51,116 nt of DNA from Hellea sp. (GTDB lineage Bacteria > Pseudomonadota > Alphaproteobacteria > Caulobacterales > Maricaulaceae). The stretch spans positions 1-51,116 of the forward strand of contig JAHDDC010000019.1 in the NCBI GenBank assembly GCA_020629545.1, given 5' to 3'. Positions 9,229 through 18,310 of this stretch are shown in pieces (within the stretch, counting starts at the first letter, position 1; each line of letters starts with the position of its first letter). The notes beneath the pieces are model-generated. The model was not told where the DNA came from and ran no database searches. It saw nothing but the letters and a program-made list of their open reading frames with translations. Made by a program: the position numbers and the translations under genes.

Positions 9229-10493
9229 ATGATCTCACCGGTATTTGCGAGGGCTTTTGCTTTCGCCGCATCAAACTCACCAGAGGCTAGTTTCAATAGA
9301 ATCAACGTCGAAAGCTGCGCCCTTTCTGTAAGGCTTGAAAGCTTGATGAATTCGCGGTCAGAATGAATATCTCCGCCTCTGACGCCAAGCGTATCAACAT
9401 TAGGGCAGCCTGACGCCCATAAATTGTTACCTTCACAAACACCGCCGCTGGGGGACCAACGAATGTTTTGTCCTAATAGACTACCCGCCTGTTTCACCCA
9501 ATCAAATACCATTGCATTAGCCGGTGCCATCGGTTTTGGCGGCCTAGTGAATCCACCTGTCAGTTCCGCACTTAATCCATCTTTCGCGTTGATATGGTTG
9601 ATGAGCAACTGAATTCTTTCTTCAATCCACGCCATATCTTCTGTTTTAAGCATGCGGACATTGAACCGTCCTATCGCAAGGTCCGGAACTATATTGGGGG
9701 CCCCGCCGCCATCTATTTTGGCCATGTTGAATGTTACGCCATCGCGTTGTCCATTGAGTTTATCAAGTCCGAGCGTAAACTCTGCCATTGCTGAGATCGC
9801 ATTGCGGCCCAAATGATGTTCCCGGCCGGCATGGGCCGCACGCCCTTTCACGATGAGAGCAAAATTCCCGCTACCTTTCCGGGCTCCCGCCATAGAGCCA
9901 TCCGCAAGTGCGGGTTCATAGGTCAATCCCACATGCGCTTTTTTGCCGAGTTCTGCTAGTAAGGGCGCAGAACCAGGCGACCCAATTTCTTCATCTGGGC
10001 TTAACAAAACTGTATAACCAATATTCTTCGCCAGCGGTGAGGCCTCAATGGCTTTTAACGCGTGCCCCATCACAAGAATACCGCCCTTCATGTCAGCTAC
10101 GCCGGGACCATTGACAGTATCATTGTCTACTCTCACCGGCTCTTGAAAATGGCTTTTCTTAGGAAAAACCGTGTCGTAGTGACCCGTTAATACAAGTTGG
10201 ATTGGCGCATCTCGACGAACTTTAATCTGCAAAGCGGGCGCATATTCGACGGTTTGCTTAAGACCTTTCTCCGAAACATACTGGCCTTCGGCCAAAGCTG
10301 GTTCACTAATTTCACCGGGAAGCGACGCGAAGAATGATCTTAGAGCACTTCGCATCAGATCCAACCCTTCGGAATTGCGGCTCCCTGAATTGATTTTCGA
10401 CCAGCCCAATAGAGTAACGATCATTGACTTTTCGTTCGCCAATAATCCCTCAATAATTCCTTTTTCTATCGATGTTAACTCTAGCTCAGGCAT
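9222..10493 (-). CDS. M20 family metallohydrolase in the ast operon (possible desuccinylase)
   Basis: 423 residues, carboxypeptidase G2/ArgE/DapE-type M20A fold. Expected di-zinc ligands are visible: H105 and D107 in GHYDTVFP, D134 in GPGVADMKGG, E168 (general base) and E169 in SPDEEIGSPGS, E193 in YEPAL, and H377 in GDIHSDREF. The dimerisation-domain histidine also appears (GRAAHAG). It is first in the operon, directly coupled to astA. The pathway's normal last enzyme, succinylglutamate desuccinylase AstE, is not in the window, and M20 enzymes include the succinyl-diaminopimelate desuccinylase DapE, so this protein may remove succinate from succinylglutamate. That role is inference; peptidase or other deacylase activity is possible. 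Confidence 0.85.
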   Translation of the reverse strand: MPELELTSIEKGIIEGLLANEKSMIVTLLGWSKINSGSRNSEGLDLMRSALRSFFASLPGEISEPALAEGQYVSEKGLKQTVEYAPALQIKVRRDAPIQLVLTGHYDTVFPKKSHFQEPVRVDNDTVNGPGVADMKGGILVMGHALKAIEASPLAKNIGYTVLLSPDEEIGSPGSAPLLAELGKKAHVGLTYEPALADGSMAGARKGSGNFALIVKGRAAHAGREHHLGRNAISAMAEFTLGLDKLNGQRDGVTFNMAKIDGGGAPNIVPDLAIGRFNVRMLKTEDMAWIEERIQLLINHINAKDGLSAELTGGFTRPPKPMAPANAMVFDWVKQAGSLLGQNIRWSPSGGVCEGNNLWASGCPNVDTLGVRGGDIHSDREFIKLSSLTERAQLSTLILLKLASGEFDAAKAKALANTGEIIC

Positions 10494-10593
10494 TTGGAAT
10501 TCTTTCTTGTTGTCTGAGCCATACTATTCTGAAAACGCAATTAAAGTCCAATCTACGTGCCAAAGTCGAAAATTCATCCCACAGAATTACAAT

Positions 10594-10617
10594 AAAAAAG
10601 CGGCCCCAAAGGGCCGC
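10594..10617 (-). terminator. Rho-independent terminator of the first OmpA gene
   Basis: A perfect 7-bp GC stem (10600-10606 with 10611-10617, loop of four) is followed on the minus strand by six Ts. It sits just past the OmpA stop at 10645 and separates that gene from the ast operon, which runs in the same direction. Confidence 0.85.
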
Positions 10618-10644
10618 TAAATTAAATCGCGATTTTCGCTCTGA

Positions 10645-12048
10645 TTAGTTGATGATACCACCAACTTCTGAAAGCGTAATCAGTACTTCCGTACGACGGT
10701 TTAATTGCTCTTTGACACCATCGCCGGTTGGTACGAATGGTTCTGTTTCGCCTTTGCCTTCAGATGAAATAACACCTGAATTGATGCCTTGACGAACCAG
10801 TTCATCGCGAGCGTCTTTGGCGCGTCGCTTCGAAAGCGCGAGGTTGTAAGCAGCTGAGCCTGAAGTATCAGTGTGCCCTACAACGCGAATGTTATCGACG
10901 CGGCAATACTCACCAATGTCGAGAATGCGATTAATTGTATTTCGCGTCTCAGCAGATTGACCCTTGTCAAACTCGTAATAGATGATCTCTTGACGATACT
11001 GGTTTCCGCAAAGAGCTTGAACCGTTTCGCCTGAACGAGTTTCGGCTGGACAGAATGCCAGATCAGTTACTTGAGACCCATCCCAACAAGCGTAGGTTTG
11101 AACAGGTGCTGGCTCAGCCGGGCAAGAACCGCCTGATCCCTCTTCATAACTTGAGCCATCCCAACAAGAGATCATACGTACAGGTGCTGGCTCAGGAGGA
11201 CAAACGCTACCGGACCCCTCTTCAAAGCTTGAACCATCCCAACATGTTACCATAACAGGGCGAACAGGACACTGTCCGATCATTTTCGCTTCTGAACCAT
11301 CCCAACACGTTACCATTGGAGTGGATTTACCAAATCTGTAACGAAGACCAGTCATCAGCATGTGAGCACCAACGTCTTCCATGCTCATTTTACCAGTCAG
11401 AATATCCGATCTAGATGCTCGATCCGTACCTGTATAAGTGAAATCCGAAATAGTGTCTTGATAACGGTATTGTGTGTCCCAAGTCAGCTTGTCAGACAGA
11501 TCATAGCCCAACCCAGCTAAAAACTGCCAACCGATTCCTGTGAAATCGCCGTTTACACTGCATTCTATTCCGCGCTCACAAGCCGGAGTGCTTAACAAGA
11601 TATTTTGTTGGTTTCTAACACCGTGAGCCTGGGTAGAAGCCGACCCGCGAATAGCGCCGACACCCAAACCTACGAACGGACGCCATTCCTCAAAATCATT
11701 GAAGTCGTAAATTCCGTTTAGCATTAGCGATGAAGTTCTTAGCTTTGAAAAACTACTAGGTACCTGAGAAAGTTTTCCCATATCGGTCCATAGCGTCGCG
11801 CCATCCAATTCGAAACGCCAGTGTTCGCCAAAATCATATCCTAAGCCAAGCGAATAAGCTACATTGGCTTCGCTTTCAGTATCGCCAATGATAATCCCGG
11901 AATGATCAATATCACTATGAGCACCAATCCCGACATTTCCACGCAAATACCATCCTTCGTCACCATTTTCATGGCCCTGAGCCTGCGCGATTGTTGGCAA
12001 AGCCATTAATACGGCTGATGCGGCCGCGGTAAGAAGCTTCAGCTTCAT
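10645..12048 (-). CDS. OmpA-family outer membrane protein with cysteine-pair linker
   Basis: 467 residues. A signal peptide (1-23, cleavage after AQA) is followed by an OmpA-like beta-barrel (about 30-240, ending GLRYRFG). Next comes a linker of four repeats, each starting CWDGS and closing with a second cysteine (C248-C260, C269-C283, C295-C309, C321-C333). The peptidoglycan-binding OmpA C-terminal domain follows (about 352-458), with GHTDTSGS and YNLALSKRRAKDARDEL. The protein should sit in the outer membrane and tether it to the cell wall. The cysteine pairs are spaced for one local disulfide per repeat, which is inferred. The barrel is clearly paralogous to the one encoded at 16653-18164. 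The gene has its own terminator. Confidence 0.92.
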   Translation of the reverse strand: MKLKLLTAAASAVLMALPTIAQAQGHENGDEGWYLRGNVGIGAHSDIDHSGIIIGDTESEANVAYSLGLGYDFGEHWRFELDGATLWTDMGKLSQVPSSFSKLRTSSLMLNGIYDFNDFEEWRPFVGLGVGAIRGSASTQAHGVRNQQNILLSTPACERGIECSVNGDFTGIGWQFLAGLGYDLSDKLTWDTQYRYQDTISDFTYTGTDRASRSDILTGKMSMEDVGAHMLMTGLRYRFGKSTPMVTCWDGSEAKMIGQCPVRPVMVTCWDGSSFEEGSGSVCPPEPAPVRMISCWDGSSYEEGSGGSCPAEPAPVQTYACWDGSQVTDLAFCPAETRSGETVQALCGNQYRQEIIYYEFDKGQSAETRNTINRILDIGEYCRVDNIRVVGHTDTSGSAAYNLALSKRRAKDARDELVRQGINSGVISSEGKGETEPFVPTGDGVKEQLNRRTEVLITLSEVGGIIN

Positions 12049-12273
12049 GTTAAATTCCTCCGACAGCGGCGTGAATGCCGCAATTTATAGTTTCATAACA
12101 ACGCATATTAAAGCTGCTCGGATTGAGAATCCAAACAACATGCGCCCCGTCGCTACACGATTTAAATGGCTTTGACCACCAAGGATCATAAAAAACTGCC
12201 TACTATTAGCGTTTTTTTTGGTCGCGTTGCGAAAATGCACCACAGGTGGCCTAGACTGTCAATGAAAGGTTAA

Positions 12274-12349
12274 TGGTGAGCCCGCACGGACTTGAACCGT
12301 GGACATCCTCATTAAAAGTGAGGCGCTCTACCAACTGAGCTACGGGCTC
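12274..12349 (-). tRNA. tRNA-Lys (UUU)
   Basis: A complete 76-base cloverleaf on the minus strand: acceptor GAGCCCG pairs with CGGGCTC, discriminator A73, encoded CCA. The anticodon stem CCTCA/TGAGG encloses the loop CTTTTAA, so the anticodon is TTT. It lies between the tgt gene and the upstream region of the first OmpA gene. Confidence 0.97.
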
Positions 12350-12424
12350 CCTTTGAAAGGAGCGCGGAACTTAGTGTCGAGATTTTCTGCGGTCAAGTCA
12401 AAAAGTTGAGATTATTGCCGATAT

Positions 12425-13549
12425 TTAGGCTTTATATTCGTTCAAAAATTCCTTCCTGAAACCGGCAAAACGACCTGCCTCAATTGCCTCTCTGATACGG
12501 CGCATCAAATCCTGAAAATAAGCAATATTGTGCCAACTTAGAATCATCGCCCCCAAAAGTTCTCCACTCCGAATTAGGTGATGCACATAGGCTTTAGAAT
12601 AATCTTGCGATGCCGAACAATCGATCATTTTTGCGAGCGGCGAATTGTCTTCAGAAAACCTTGCATTCTTTATGTTATAGGGCCCTCTGTCAGTCCACAC
12701 CTGCCCGTGCCGACCTGACCTTGTCGGAATGACACAATCAAACATGTCAATTCCGCGATAAACCGCTTCGACAAGGTCAATGGGTTTGCCCACCCCCATC
12801 AGATATCTCGGGCGTGATTTAGGTAAGTGTGGAGTTGTAAAATCTAATGTCTCACACATAGCTTCATGCCCTTCTCCGACCGCGAGGCCGCCAATAGCAA
12901 ATCCTCCAAATCCGCCGTTTTCTGTCTCGGCAATACTTGCTTCTGCACTACGCTTCCTAAGCTCAGGGTATGTAGACCCTTGAATGATAGCAAAAAGGGT
13001 TTGATCTGGTCGATCACCAAACGCTTTTAGAGATCTCTTTCCCCAACGCAGGGAAAGCTCCATTGAGGACTCCGCGCGTTCGAAAGAAGATGGAAACTCC
13101 GTACATTCATCGAGTTGCATTGATATATCAGCGCCTAGTAGATCGGCCTGAATCTCAATCGACCGTTCCGGCGAAAGCATGTGTTTGGATCCATCAATGT
13201 GACTTTGAAATGTCACGCCTTCTTCTGTCATTTTGCGAAGTTTTGACAATGACCAGACTTGAAACCCGCCTGAATCTGTCAGCATCGGGCCTTTCCAACC
13301 CGAAAACTGATGAAGGCCGCCGAGAGCCTGAATACGCTCGGCTCCAGGCCTTAACATGAGGTGGTAGGTGTTCCCCAAGATAATATCAGAACCCGCGGAT
13401 TGCACCTGATCCATATAGACCCCTTTAACTGTGGCAGCGGTACCGACTGGCATAAATGCTGGTGTCCGAATTTTGCCGCGGGGTGTTTCAAGCACACCGG
13501 TTCTGGCATGACCATCTGTGCTAAAAATACTAAAAGGGAAATGCGTCAC
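12425..13549 (-). CDS. tgt: Queuine/preQ1 tRNA-ribosyltransferase
   Basis: 374 residues. It exchanges guanine-34 for preQ1 in tRNAs with GUN anticodons, the step before QueA in queuosine synthesis. The catalytic aspartates are present: D92 in [11 protein letters not shown] and D271 in [13 protein letters not shown]. In the C-terminal zinc region, only C311 and H340 of the usual Cys-x-Cys-xx-Cys...His set are seen; the other two cysteine positions read I309 and S314. The start is GTG at 13549, overlapping the queA stop by one base (TAGTG), with GGAG about 10 bases upstream, so the two are translationally coupled. Function is probable despite the altered zinc site. Confidence 0.93.
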   Translation of the reverse strand: MTHFPFSIFSTDGHARTGVLETPRGKIRTPAFMPVGTAATVKGVYMDQVQSAGSDIILGNTYHLMLRPGAERIQALGGLHQFSGWKGPMLTDSGGFQVWSLSKLRKMTEEGVTFQSHIDGSKHMLSPERSIEIQADLLGADISMQLDECTEFPSSFERAESSMELSLRWGKRSLKAFGDRPDQTLFAIIQGSTYPELRKRSAEASIAETENGGFGGFAIGGLAVGEGHEAMCETLDFTTPHLPKSRPRYLMGVGKPIDLVEAVYRGIDMFDCVIPTRSGRHGQVWTDRGPYNIKNARFSEDNSPLAKMIDCSASQDYSKAYVHHLIRSGELLGAMILSWHNIAYFQDLMRRIREAIEAGRFAGFRKEFLNEYKA

Positions 13550-14607
13550 TATTCTTTTCTCCAGATAAGTGAAGAGTCGCCATAGGAGTAAAACCGATAA
13601 CCGCTCATTATCGCATGTCGATATGCTGTCTGCATTTGTTCAGTTCCCGCAAATGCGCACACCAACATGAATAATGTTGACCTTGGTAAATGGAAATTAG
13701 TCATCATTCCATCGACCAATTTGAACTTGTAACCCGGCGTTATAAAAATATCGGTTTCTTTCGACTGTGGCTTCAAGCGGCCCTCGATAGTAGAACTTTC
13801 CAGTGCTCTGAGCGAAGTCGTACCGACGGCGATGACCCGGCGACCCTCATTTTTAGCCTTATTGATACGATCTGCGGTTTCTGCTTTAATGGAGTACCAT
13901 TCGCTATGCATGATATGATTTGCGATGTCGTCCGCTGTAACAGGCAAAAAAGTCCCAGCCCCGACGTGCAGTAAAACTTTTTCAAATTGAACGCCGCGTC
14001 GGCGTAGGGATTGGATTAAATCCGGCGTAAAATGCAGTCCAGCAGTCGGCGCTGCCACTGAACCTTTTTCGGTCGCGTAAACCGTTTGATAGTCTTCTCG
14101 ATCGCGCTCATCCACCTCCCGTTGACGGCCAATATAGGGTGGTAGCGGGGGTTGACCAATCTCATCGAATGACTGCATTAATTCGCTGCCGCTTCGATTA
14201 AATTGAAGTAAAATATCGCCGCGATCCCTCTTCTGAGTAACGATTGCGGTAAGCCCGTTCCCAAAATCAAGTATATCGTTTTCTCTGACCCGTTTGGCCG
14301 GCTTGATGAAAACACGCCAACTCTGATCATCTACTTTTTTATGTAAATTCAACGATAGCGTAACGTCTCCCCCGCCACCTATCGGTCTAGCCGGCCTTTT
14401 TGCTTTTAAGGCCGACGGAAAAACCTTCGTTTCGTTTATGACTAAGACATCGCCGGGTTTAAAAATTTCGGCTAGATCAAACACATGCTGATCAGTGAAA
14501 CAACCGCTTGGTTGAATATGTAATAAACGAGCGTGATCCCGCGGCGAAGCTGGACGTAAAGCTATCGCCTCATCTGGCAAGGTAAAATCAAATAGATCGA
14601 CTCTCAT
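13549..14607 (-). CDS. queA: tRNA preQ1(34) S-adenosylmethionine ribosyltransferase-isomerase
   Basis: 352 residues, full family length. It transfers and isomerises the ribosyl part of S-adenosylmethionine onto preQ1 in tRNA to form epoxyqueuosine. The N-terminus [29 protein letters not shown] and the later motifs [22 protein letters not shown] and [21 protein letters not shown] are diagnostic. It is directly upstream of and coupled to tgt, the preceding enzyme of the same pathway. A cyclophilin gene lies 43 bases upstream on the same strand, so the block from coaD to tgt may be one operon. Confidence 0.96.
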   Translation of the reverse strand: MRVDLFDFTLPDEAIALRPASPRDHARLLHIQPSGCFTDQHVFDLAEIFKPGDVLVINETKVFPSALKAKRPARPIGGGGDVTLSLNLHKKVDDQSWRVFIKPAKRVRENDILDFGNGLTAIVTQKRDRGDILLQFNRSGSELMQSFDEIGQPPLPPYIGRQREVDERDREDYQTVYATEKGSVAAPTAGLHFTPDLIQSLRRRGVQFEKVLLHVGAGTFLPVTADDIANHIMHSEWYSIKAETADRINKAKNEGRRVIAVGTTSLRALESSTIEGRLKPQSKETDIFITPGYKFKLVDGMMTNFHLPRSTLFMLVCAFAGTEQMQTAYRHAIMSGYRFYSYGDSSLIWRKE

Positions 14608-14650
14608 GGCCGCGCTTCTATCTCGGGGCCACCGAGAATCAAGTCTGCAT

Positions 14651-15109
14651 TTATTGAACTGATGCTTTTACGATCTTCCCAGGATAACGCGGCGGCTCTC
14701 CTTTCGGAAGCGCATCGACAAGTTCCATTCCGCTTTCAACCACACCCCAAACAGAATATTGGCCGTCCAAAAATCCAGCGTCATCAAAGCAAATAAAGAA
14801 TTGCGAGCTGGCTGAATTGGGGTTTTGAGCCCGAGCCATAGAGCAAACACCTCTAACGTGGGGTTCCTTAGAAAACTCGGCCGGAATTTTGGTGTCTGCA
14901 CCGCCCATTCCTGTCCCATCAGGACAGCCACCTTGAGCCATGAAACCGTCGATTACACGATGAAATGTCAGTCCATCATAAAAACCCTCGCCAACTAATC
15001 TCGTAATTTGGGCACAATGTGCCGGCGCAAGATCAGGTCGCAATTTAATCGTAATATCACCAGTTTCACCGGATTGAGTATCAACTGAGAGGATGAGTTT
15101 ATCAGCCAT
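14651..15109 (-). CDS. Cyclophilin-type peptidyl-prolyl isomerase (cytoplasmic)
   Basis: 152 residues with no signal peptide, so probably cytosolic. The whole protein is a minimal bacterial cyclophilin: FYDGLTFHRVIDGFMAQGGCPDGTG contains the active-site arginine, and GVCSMARAQNPNSASSQFFICF the core strand. Prolyl isomerases speed folding around Xaa-Pro bonds. It follows a second, secreted cyclophilin gene by 9 bases and precedes queA, an arrangement familiar in alphaproteobacteria. Confidence 0.94.
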   Translation of the reverse strand: MADKLILSVDTQSGETGDITIKLRPDLAPAHCAQITRLVGEGFYDGLTFHRVIDGFMAQGGCPDGTGMGGADTKIPAEFSKEPHVRGVCSMARAQNPNSASSQFFICFDDAGFLDGQYSVWGVVESGMELVDALPKGEPPRYPGKIVKASVQ

Positions 15110-15118
15110 TTTTATTCC

Positions 15119-16066
15119 TTATGGTTTAAGCCGCGTGGGTATCTCAACGTCGCATATATCTTTATATGTGCCGTCCGCATTCTTATATTTCTTCAAATAT
15201 GCTTTGAAAGCGGGACTATCTGTCTTCATGATTTGAACGTTTACTCTATCAGACTCCGGCAGATCAGCCGCTATCCGCACTCTTTTCATTTGATCTGGGA
15301 CAAAATTGTCGTCATCGCTTTTTGAACCAACTTTTATCTTTGTGAGGTTCTCGCGGCCATAAACAGTCGATCCCCAAATAGAGTATTCGGCATCTAAATG
15401 AGGTGCAATGGCTCGCATAAGAAAAAACTGGCTGTTTGCACTATTTGGATCACTCGTTCTGGCCATGGATGTTACACCCTTGCAGTGTAATCCATAGGCT
15501 TTGACTTTGCCGTCTTTTGTTAAAATACTTTGTCCTATAGGCTCGGTCGCAAGCGGAAGCGCCTTATAAAACCCGACATCGATATTGCCAGCTTTGGGAT
15601 TGCGTAAATCCTTGGGGCGCATCGAGAATAATGTAACCGGCAGGTCATCCCCGCGTCGAAATGAAAATTCGGCCTCGATATCGGGCAAATGAGAATCGCC
15701 AGTACCGTCGCCCTTGGGGTCGCCCGTTTGGTTCATAAAGTCTTCGATGACCCGGTGGAAATTGATCAAATCATAAAACGACTCTCGGGTTAACGTTTTG
15801 ATACGCTCCACGTGAATCGGAGCAACTTCCGGATATAGCTCAACGATCATCCGTCCGTGATCGGTATCAATATAAAGCGCATTTTCTGGATCAAGATCTC
15901 GCCAGGCATTATCGGGTGCAACGATACCGGAAGACGATGTTGTTACGATCTTTTCGATCTTGTTGGCAACATCGTTCTGGGGGCTTGTTTCCGAACTTTC
16001 AGCCGCGCAAGCGACACTGGTCAAAGCCGCAATACTTACAGCCGTAATCAAAAAAATTTTTATCAT
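15119..16066 (-). CDS. Secreted cyclophilin-type peptidyl-prolyl isomerase
   Basis: 315 residues. A signal peptide (about 1-21) ends SVACAAES, which fits signal peptidase I cleavage after ACA better than a lipobox, so the protein should be periplasmic. The cyclophilin fold is split by an insert of about 75 residues: FYDLINFHRVIEDFMNQTGDPKGDGTG comes before it and GVTSMARTSDPNSANSQFFLM after it. A C-terminal tail of about 60 residues follows. The start codon overlaps the coaD stop by 4 bases (ATGA). It lies directly upstream of a cytosolic cyclophilin, giving paired isomerases for two compartments. Confidence 0.9.
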   Translation of the reverse strand: MIKIFLITAVSIAALTSVACAAESSETSPQNDVANKIEKIVTTSSSGIVAPDNAWRDLDPENALYIDTDHGRMIVELYPEVAPIHVERIKTLTRESFYDLINFHRVIEDFMNQTGDPKGDGTGDSHLPDIEAEFSFRRGDDLPVTLFSMRPKDLRNPKAGNIDVGFYKALPLATEPIGQSILTKDGKVKAYGLHCKGVTSMARTSDPNSANSQFFLMRAIAPHLDAEYSIWGSTVYGRENLTKIKVGSKSDDDNFVPDQMKRVRIAADLPESDRVNVQIMKTDSPAFKAYLKKYKNADGTYKDICDVEIPTRLKP

Positions 16067-16554
16067 GTATATCTGTCCTTTAGACGCCGCTCGACCTCGG
16101 GAGTCACAAACTGAGAAACATCGCCGCCCAGCCTTGCGATCTCCTTAACAAGCCGCGATGCAATTGTCTGATATTGTGGGTCGGCCATAAGGAATACAGT
16201 TTCTATATCCGGGTTGAGTCGATCATTCATTCCAGCCATCTGGAATTCATATTCGAAATCCGAAACAGCCCTAAGACCGCGAACTATCATAGACGCGCCG
16301 CATTTTTCAACAAAATGTATCAGTAAGCCTTCAAAAGGTTTGATTTCTACGTCAATCCGTTCGCGAAACGGTTTAACAACATATTCAACCATTTCGACGC
16401 GCTCATCCAAAGAAAATAAGGGGTTCTTATCCCGATTGATAGCCACCCCAATAACGAGTTTGTCGCACAACCGGCTTGCCCGCTTCATGATATCCAAATG
16501 CCCAAGGGTCATAGGATCGAATGTTCCAGGATACAGTGCGACGCGATTAGCCAT
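16063..16554 (-). CDS. coaD: Pantetheine-phosphate adenylyltransferase
   Basis: 163 residues, standard for CoaD. It transfers AMP from ATP to 4'-phosphopantetheine, the penultimate step of coenzyme A synthesis. The nucleotidyltransferase motif is seen in YPGTFDPMTLGHLDIMKRA (T/HxGH type), together with MIVRGLRAVSDFEYEFQMAGMNDRLNPDIETVFLM and the later SSR-like ASRLVKEIARLGGDVSQFV. It is first of a minus-strand series with the two cyclophilins. Confidence 0.96.
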   Translation of the reverse strand: MANRVALYPGTFDPMTLGHLDIMKRASRLCDKLVIGVAINRDKNPLFSLDERVEMVEYVVKPFRERIDVEIKPFEGLLIHFVEKCGASMIVRGLRAVSDFEYEFQMAGMNDRLNPDIETVFLMADPQYQTIASRLVKEIARLGGDVSQFVTPEVERRLKDRYT

Positions 16555-16601
16555 AACGACTTATAGCGATCGTTATCCGCTTCGCAATAATAGATTTTTT
16601 C

Positions 16602-16634
16602 AAAAAAAAAAGCCGCCTCGAAAGGCGACTTTTT
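16602..16634 (-). terminator. Rho-independent terminator of the second OmpA-like gene
   Basis: A 7-bp stem (16612-16618 with 16623-16629) is closed by a TTCG tetraloop on the minus strand. The AT flanks extend it, and a run of ten Ts follows. It lies about 20 bases past the stop at 16653. Confidence 0.88.
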
Positions 16635-16652
16635 AAAGGATTTCTGTTCGCT

Positions 16653-18164
16653 TTAATTACAAGCGTACATGTAGTTACCGCATGTCTTCATGAAGTGAAC
16701 AACAGAACCGTTCGCACTCTGGATGCGGAAGGCCTGACGATCACGGTCAGAAGATGGTAGTACTGAGTAATTATAGTGGTGCTCTTTACCAAGACCTAGA
16801 AGTCCGCGAGTTCCGACAGGTAGAACCTCTTCGGAGAACATGTAGGACTGAGCATCAGCAAAGCCATTTGTGTAACCCATCGACTTGAACAGGTAGTTCA
16901 AATAAGCCTTGTCCGTTGCACTTGACGCATAACGTCCTTGCAGCTTCTCAAAGAACTGATTTGGCGTCAGACCGTGCGAGTCGCCGAACTCAGGCATTGT
17001 ACCGAGGCGAGACATCTGCTTCGGCGTCGAAGAAACAGGTACGTTAAAGATTGCAACGTTAGACGCGCCGCAATTGTTGAATTGCGCAACAGGCTGAACC
17101 TGTGGTGGGCAGAATGCAACATCAGATACTACAGAGTTGTCCCAACATGTGTAGCTTGGTGTCTCGACGATCACGCGCTCGACCGGACAAGCATTTAGGT
17201 CGGTAACAACTGTTACACCGTCAGAACATGTGTATGTGGTTGGCTGAACAACTGGGCGCTCCGGACAATTTGCGATGTCCGTAACAACTGTTGAATTATC
17301 CCAGCATGTGTATGTTGGTACCGGAGCCGGTGTTTCAACAACTGGCGGAGGAGGAGGTGGCGGTGGCGGAGGTGTATCGCCGCCGAAACGGTAACGAAGA
17401 CCCGAAACCAGCGTGTGCGCGCCTACATCAACCTTAGTCAGGTGCTCAAATGGTCTCAAACCAGAGCGAACGTTGAAAGCGCCCGGATTGAAGTGAGCGT
17501 TATCGAACTCAAGCGCATTGGCTTGCATGTAAGAATAATTCGTGTCCCAGAACAGATTGTTTGCCAATTCGACGCCCGCACCGGCCAAAAGCTGCCATCC
17601 GAAGACTGTATCCGTGTCCTTTAGAGAGCAAGCGCCGTTTAGTGCGCCCAAACAAGCCGGATTGTCAATAAGGCCCGTCAGAGTTCCGCTCGTCCCGACG
17701 GTATCGTGGGCTTGAGCAGACATTGAGCCCTGAACCAAACCAAGACCAGCGCCAACGTAAGGAATAATATTGAAACCGTCGTCATCATAGTCGCGATCAC
17801 CTTCGAAATCATAAATTAAGTTCGCCATGGCTGTGTTTGTACGAAGCTTGGCGAAGCTGTTTACGTTTTGATCGATTTTGCCCATGTCCGTGAACATAGA
17901 GTCAACGTCTAGCTCAATACGGAAATTATCGAATGAGCTATCGTGACCGAAATCGTAACCAATACCAACCGAACCGGCGGACCCACCTTCACTTTCGATG
18001 TCGCCGACGAAGATATCGTCGTCAAAATCTATATCTGTGTGTGTTCCGTACCCCGCATTGGCACGAAGATACCAGCCGCTACCATCATCGTTATGGTCGT
18101 TGGCTAGAGCCGGTGAAGCTAGCAAAACTGCTGAACTCGCGGCTAAAATAAGAAATTTTTTCAT
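16653..18164 (-). CDS. OmpA-like barrel protein with cysteine-pair linker and unknown C-terminal domain
   Basis: 503 residues. A signal peptide (1-21, cleavage after ALA) is followed by a beta-barrel (about 28-261) paralogous to that at 10645-12048. Shared landmarks are SGWYLRANAGYGTHTDID, GDIESE, the MGKI...NSFAKLRT segment and a final SGLRYRFGG. A run of ten prolines (265-274) precedes three cysteine-pair repeats (C287-C300, C313-C326, C340-C352). The C-terminus (about 361-503) is not the peptidoglycan-binding OmpA domain. It is an unrecognised segment with FFEKLQGRYASSATDKAYLNYLFKSMGY and four cysteines overall. An outer-membrane location is likely; the role of the last domain is unknown. 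It has its own strong terminator and is probably monocistronic. Confidence 0.88.
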   Translation of the reverse strand: MKKFLILAASSAVLLASPALANDHNDDGSGWYLRANAGYGTHTDIDFDDDIFVGDIESEGGSAGSVGIGYDFGHDSSFDNFRIELDVDSMFTDMGKIDQNVNSFAKLRTNTAMANLIYDFEGDRDYDDDGFNIIPYVGAGLGLVQGSMSAQAHDTVGTSGTLTGLIDNPACLGALNGACSLKDTDTVFGWQLLAGAGVELANNLFWDTNYSYMQANALEFDNAHFNPGAFNVRSGLRPFEHLTKVDVGAHTLVSGLRYRFGGDTPPPPPPPPPPVVETPAPVPTYTCWDNSTVVTDIANCPERPVVQPTTYTCSDGVTVVTDLNACPVERVIVETPSYTCWDNSVVSDVAFCPPQVQPVAQFNNCGASNVAIFNVPVSSTPKQMSRLGTMPEFGDSHGLTPNQFFEKLQGRYASSATDKAYLNYLFKSMGYTNGFADAQSYMFSEEVLPVGTRGLLGLGKEHHYNYSVLPSSDRDRQAFRIQSANGSVVHFMKTCGNYMYACN

Positions 18165-18310
18165 AATAAACCCCAGTTTGAAATCCTTTACGTTAGTGAA
18201 TCAGAAGTTTTACTTCCCGTCAACCTTATAAATCAGAAGATTTATGAACATAACCCAAACGGCAGTAAAGTACATGCGTTAATAAAAAATGTGTGCCTAA
18301 AATACAACAT

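Noticed and set aside
12234-12262. TTGACA with TGCATT 17 bases downstream, as a promoter of the first OmpA gene on the minus strand
   Set aside because: The -35 is perfect but the -10 is poor and the start would lie about 180 bases before the gene; not strong enough to list.
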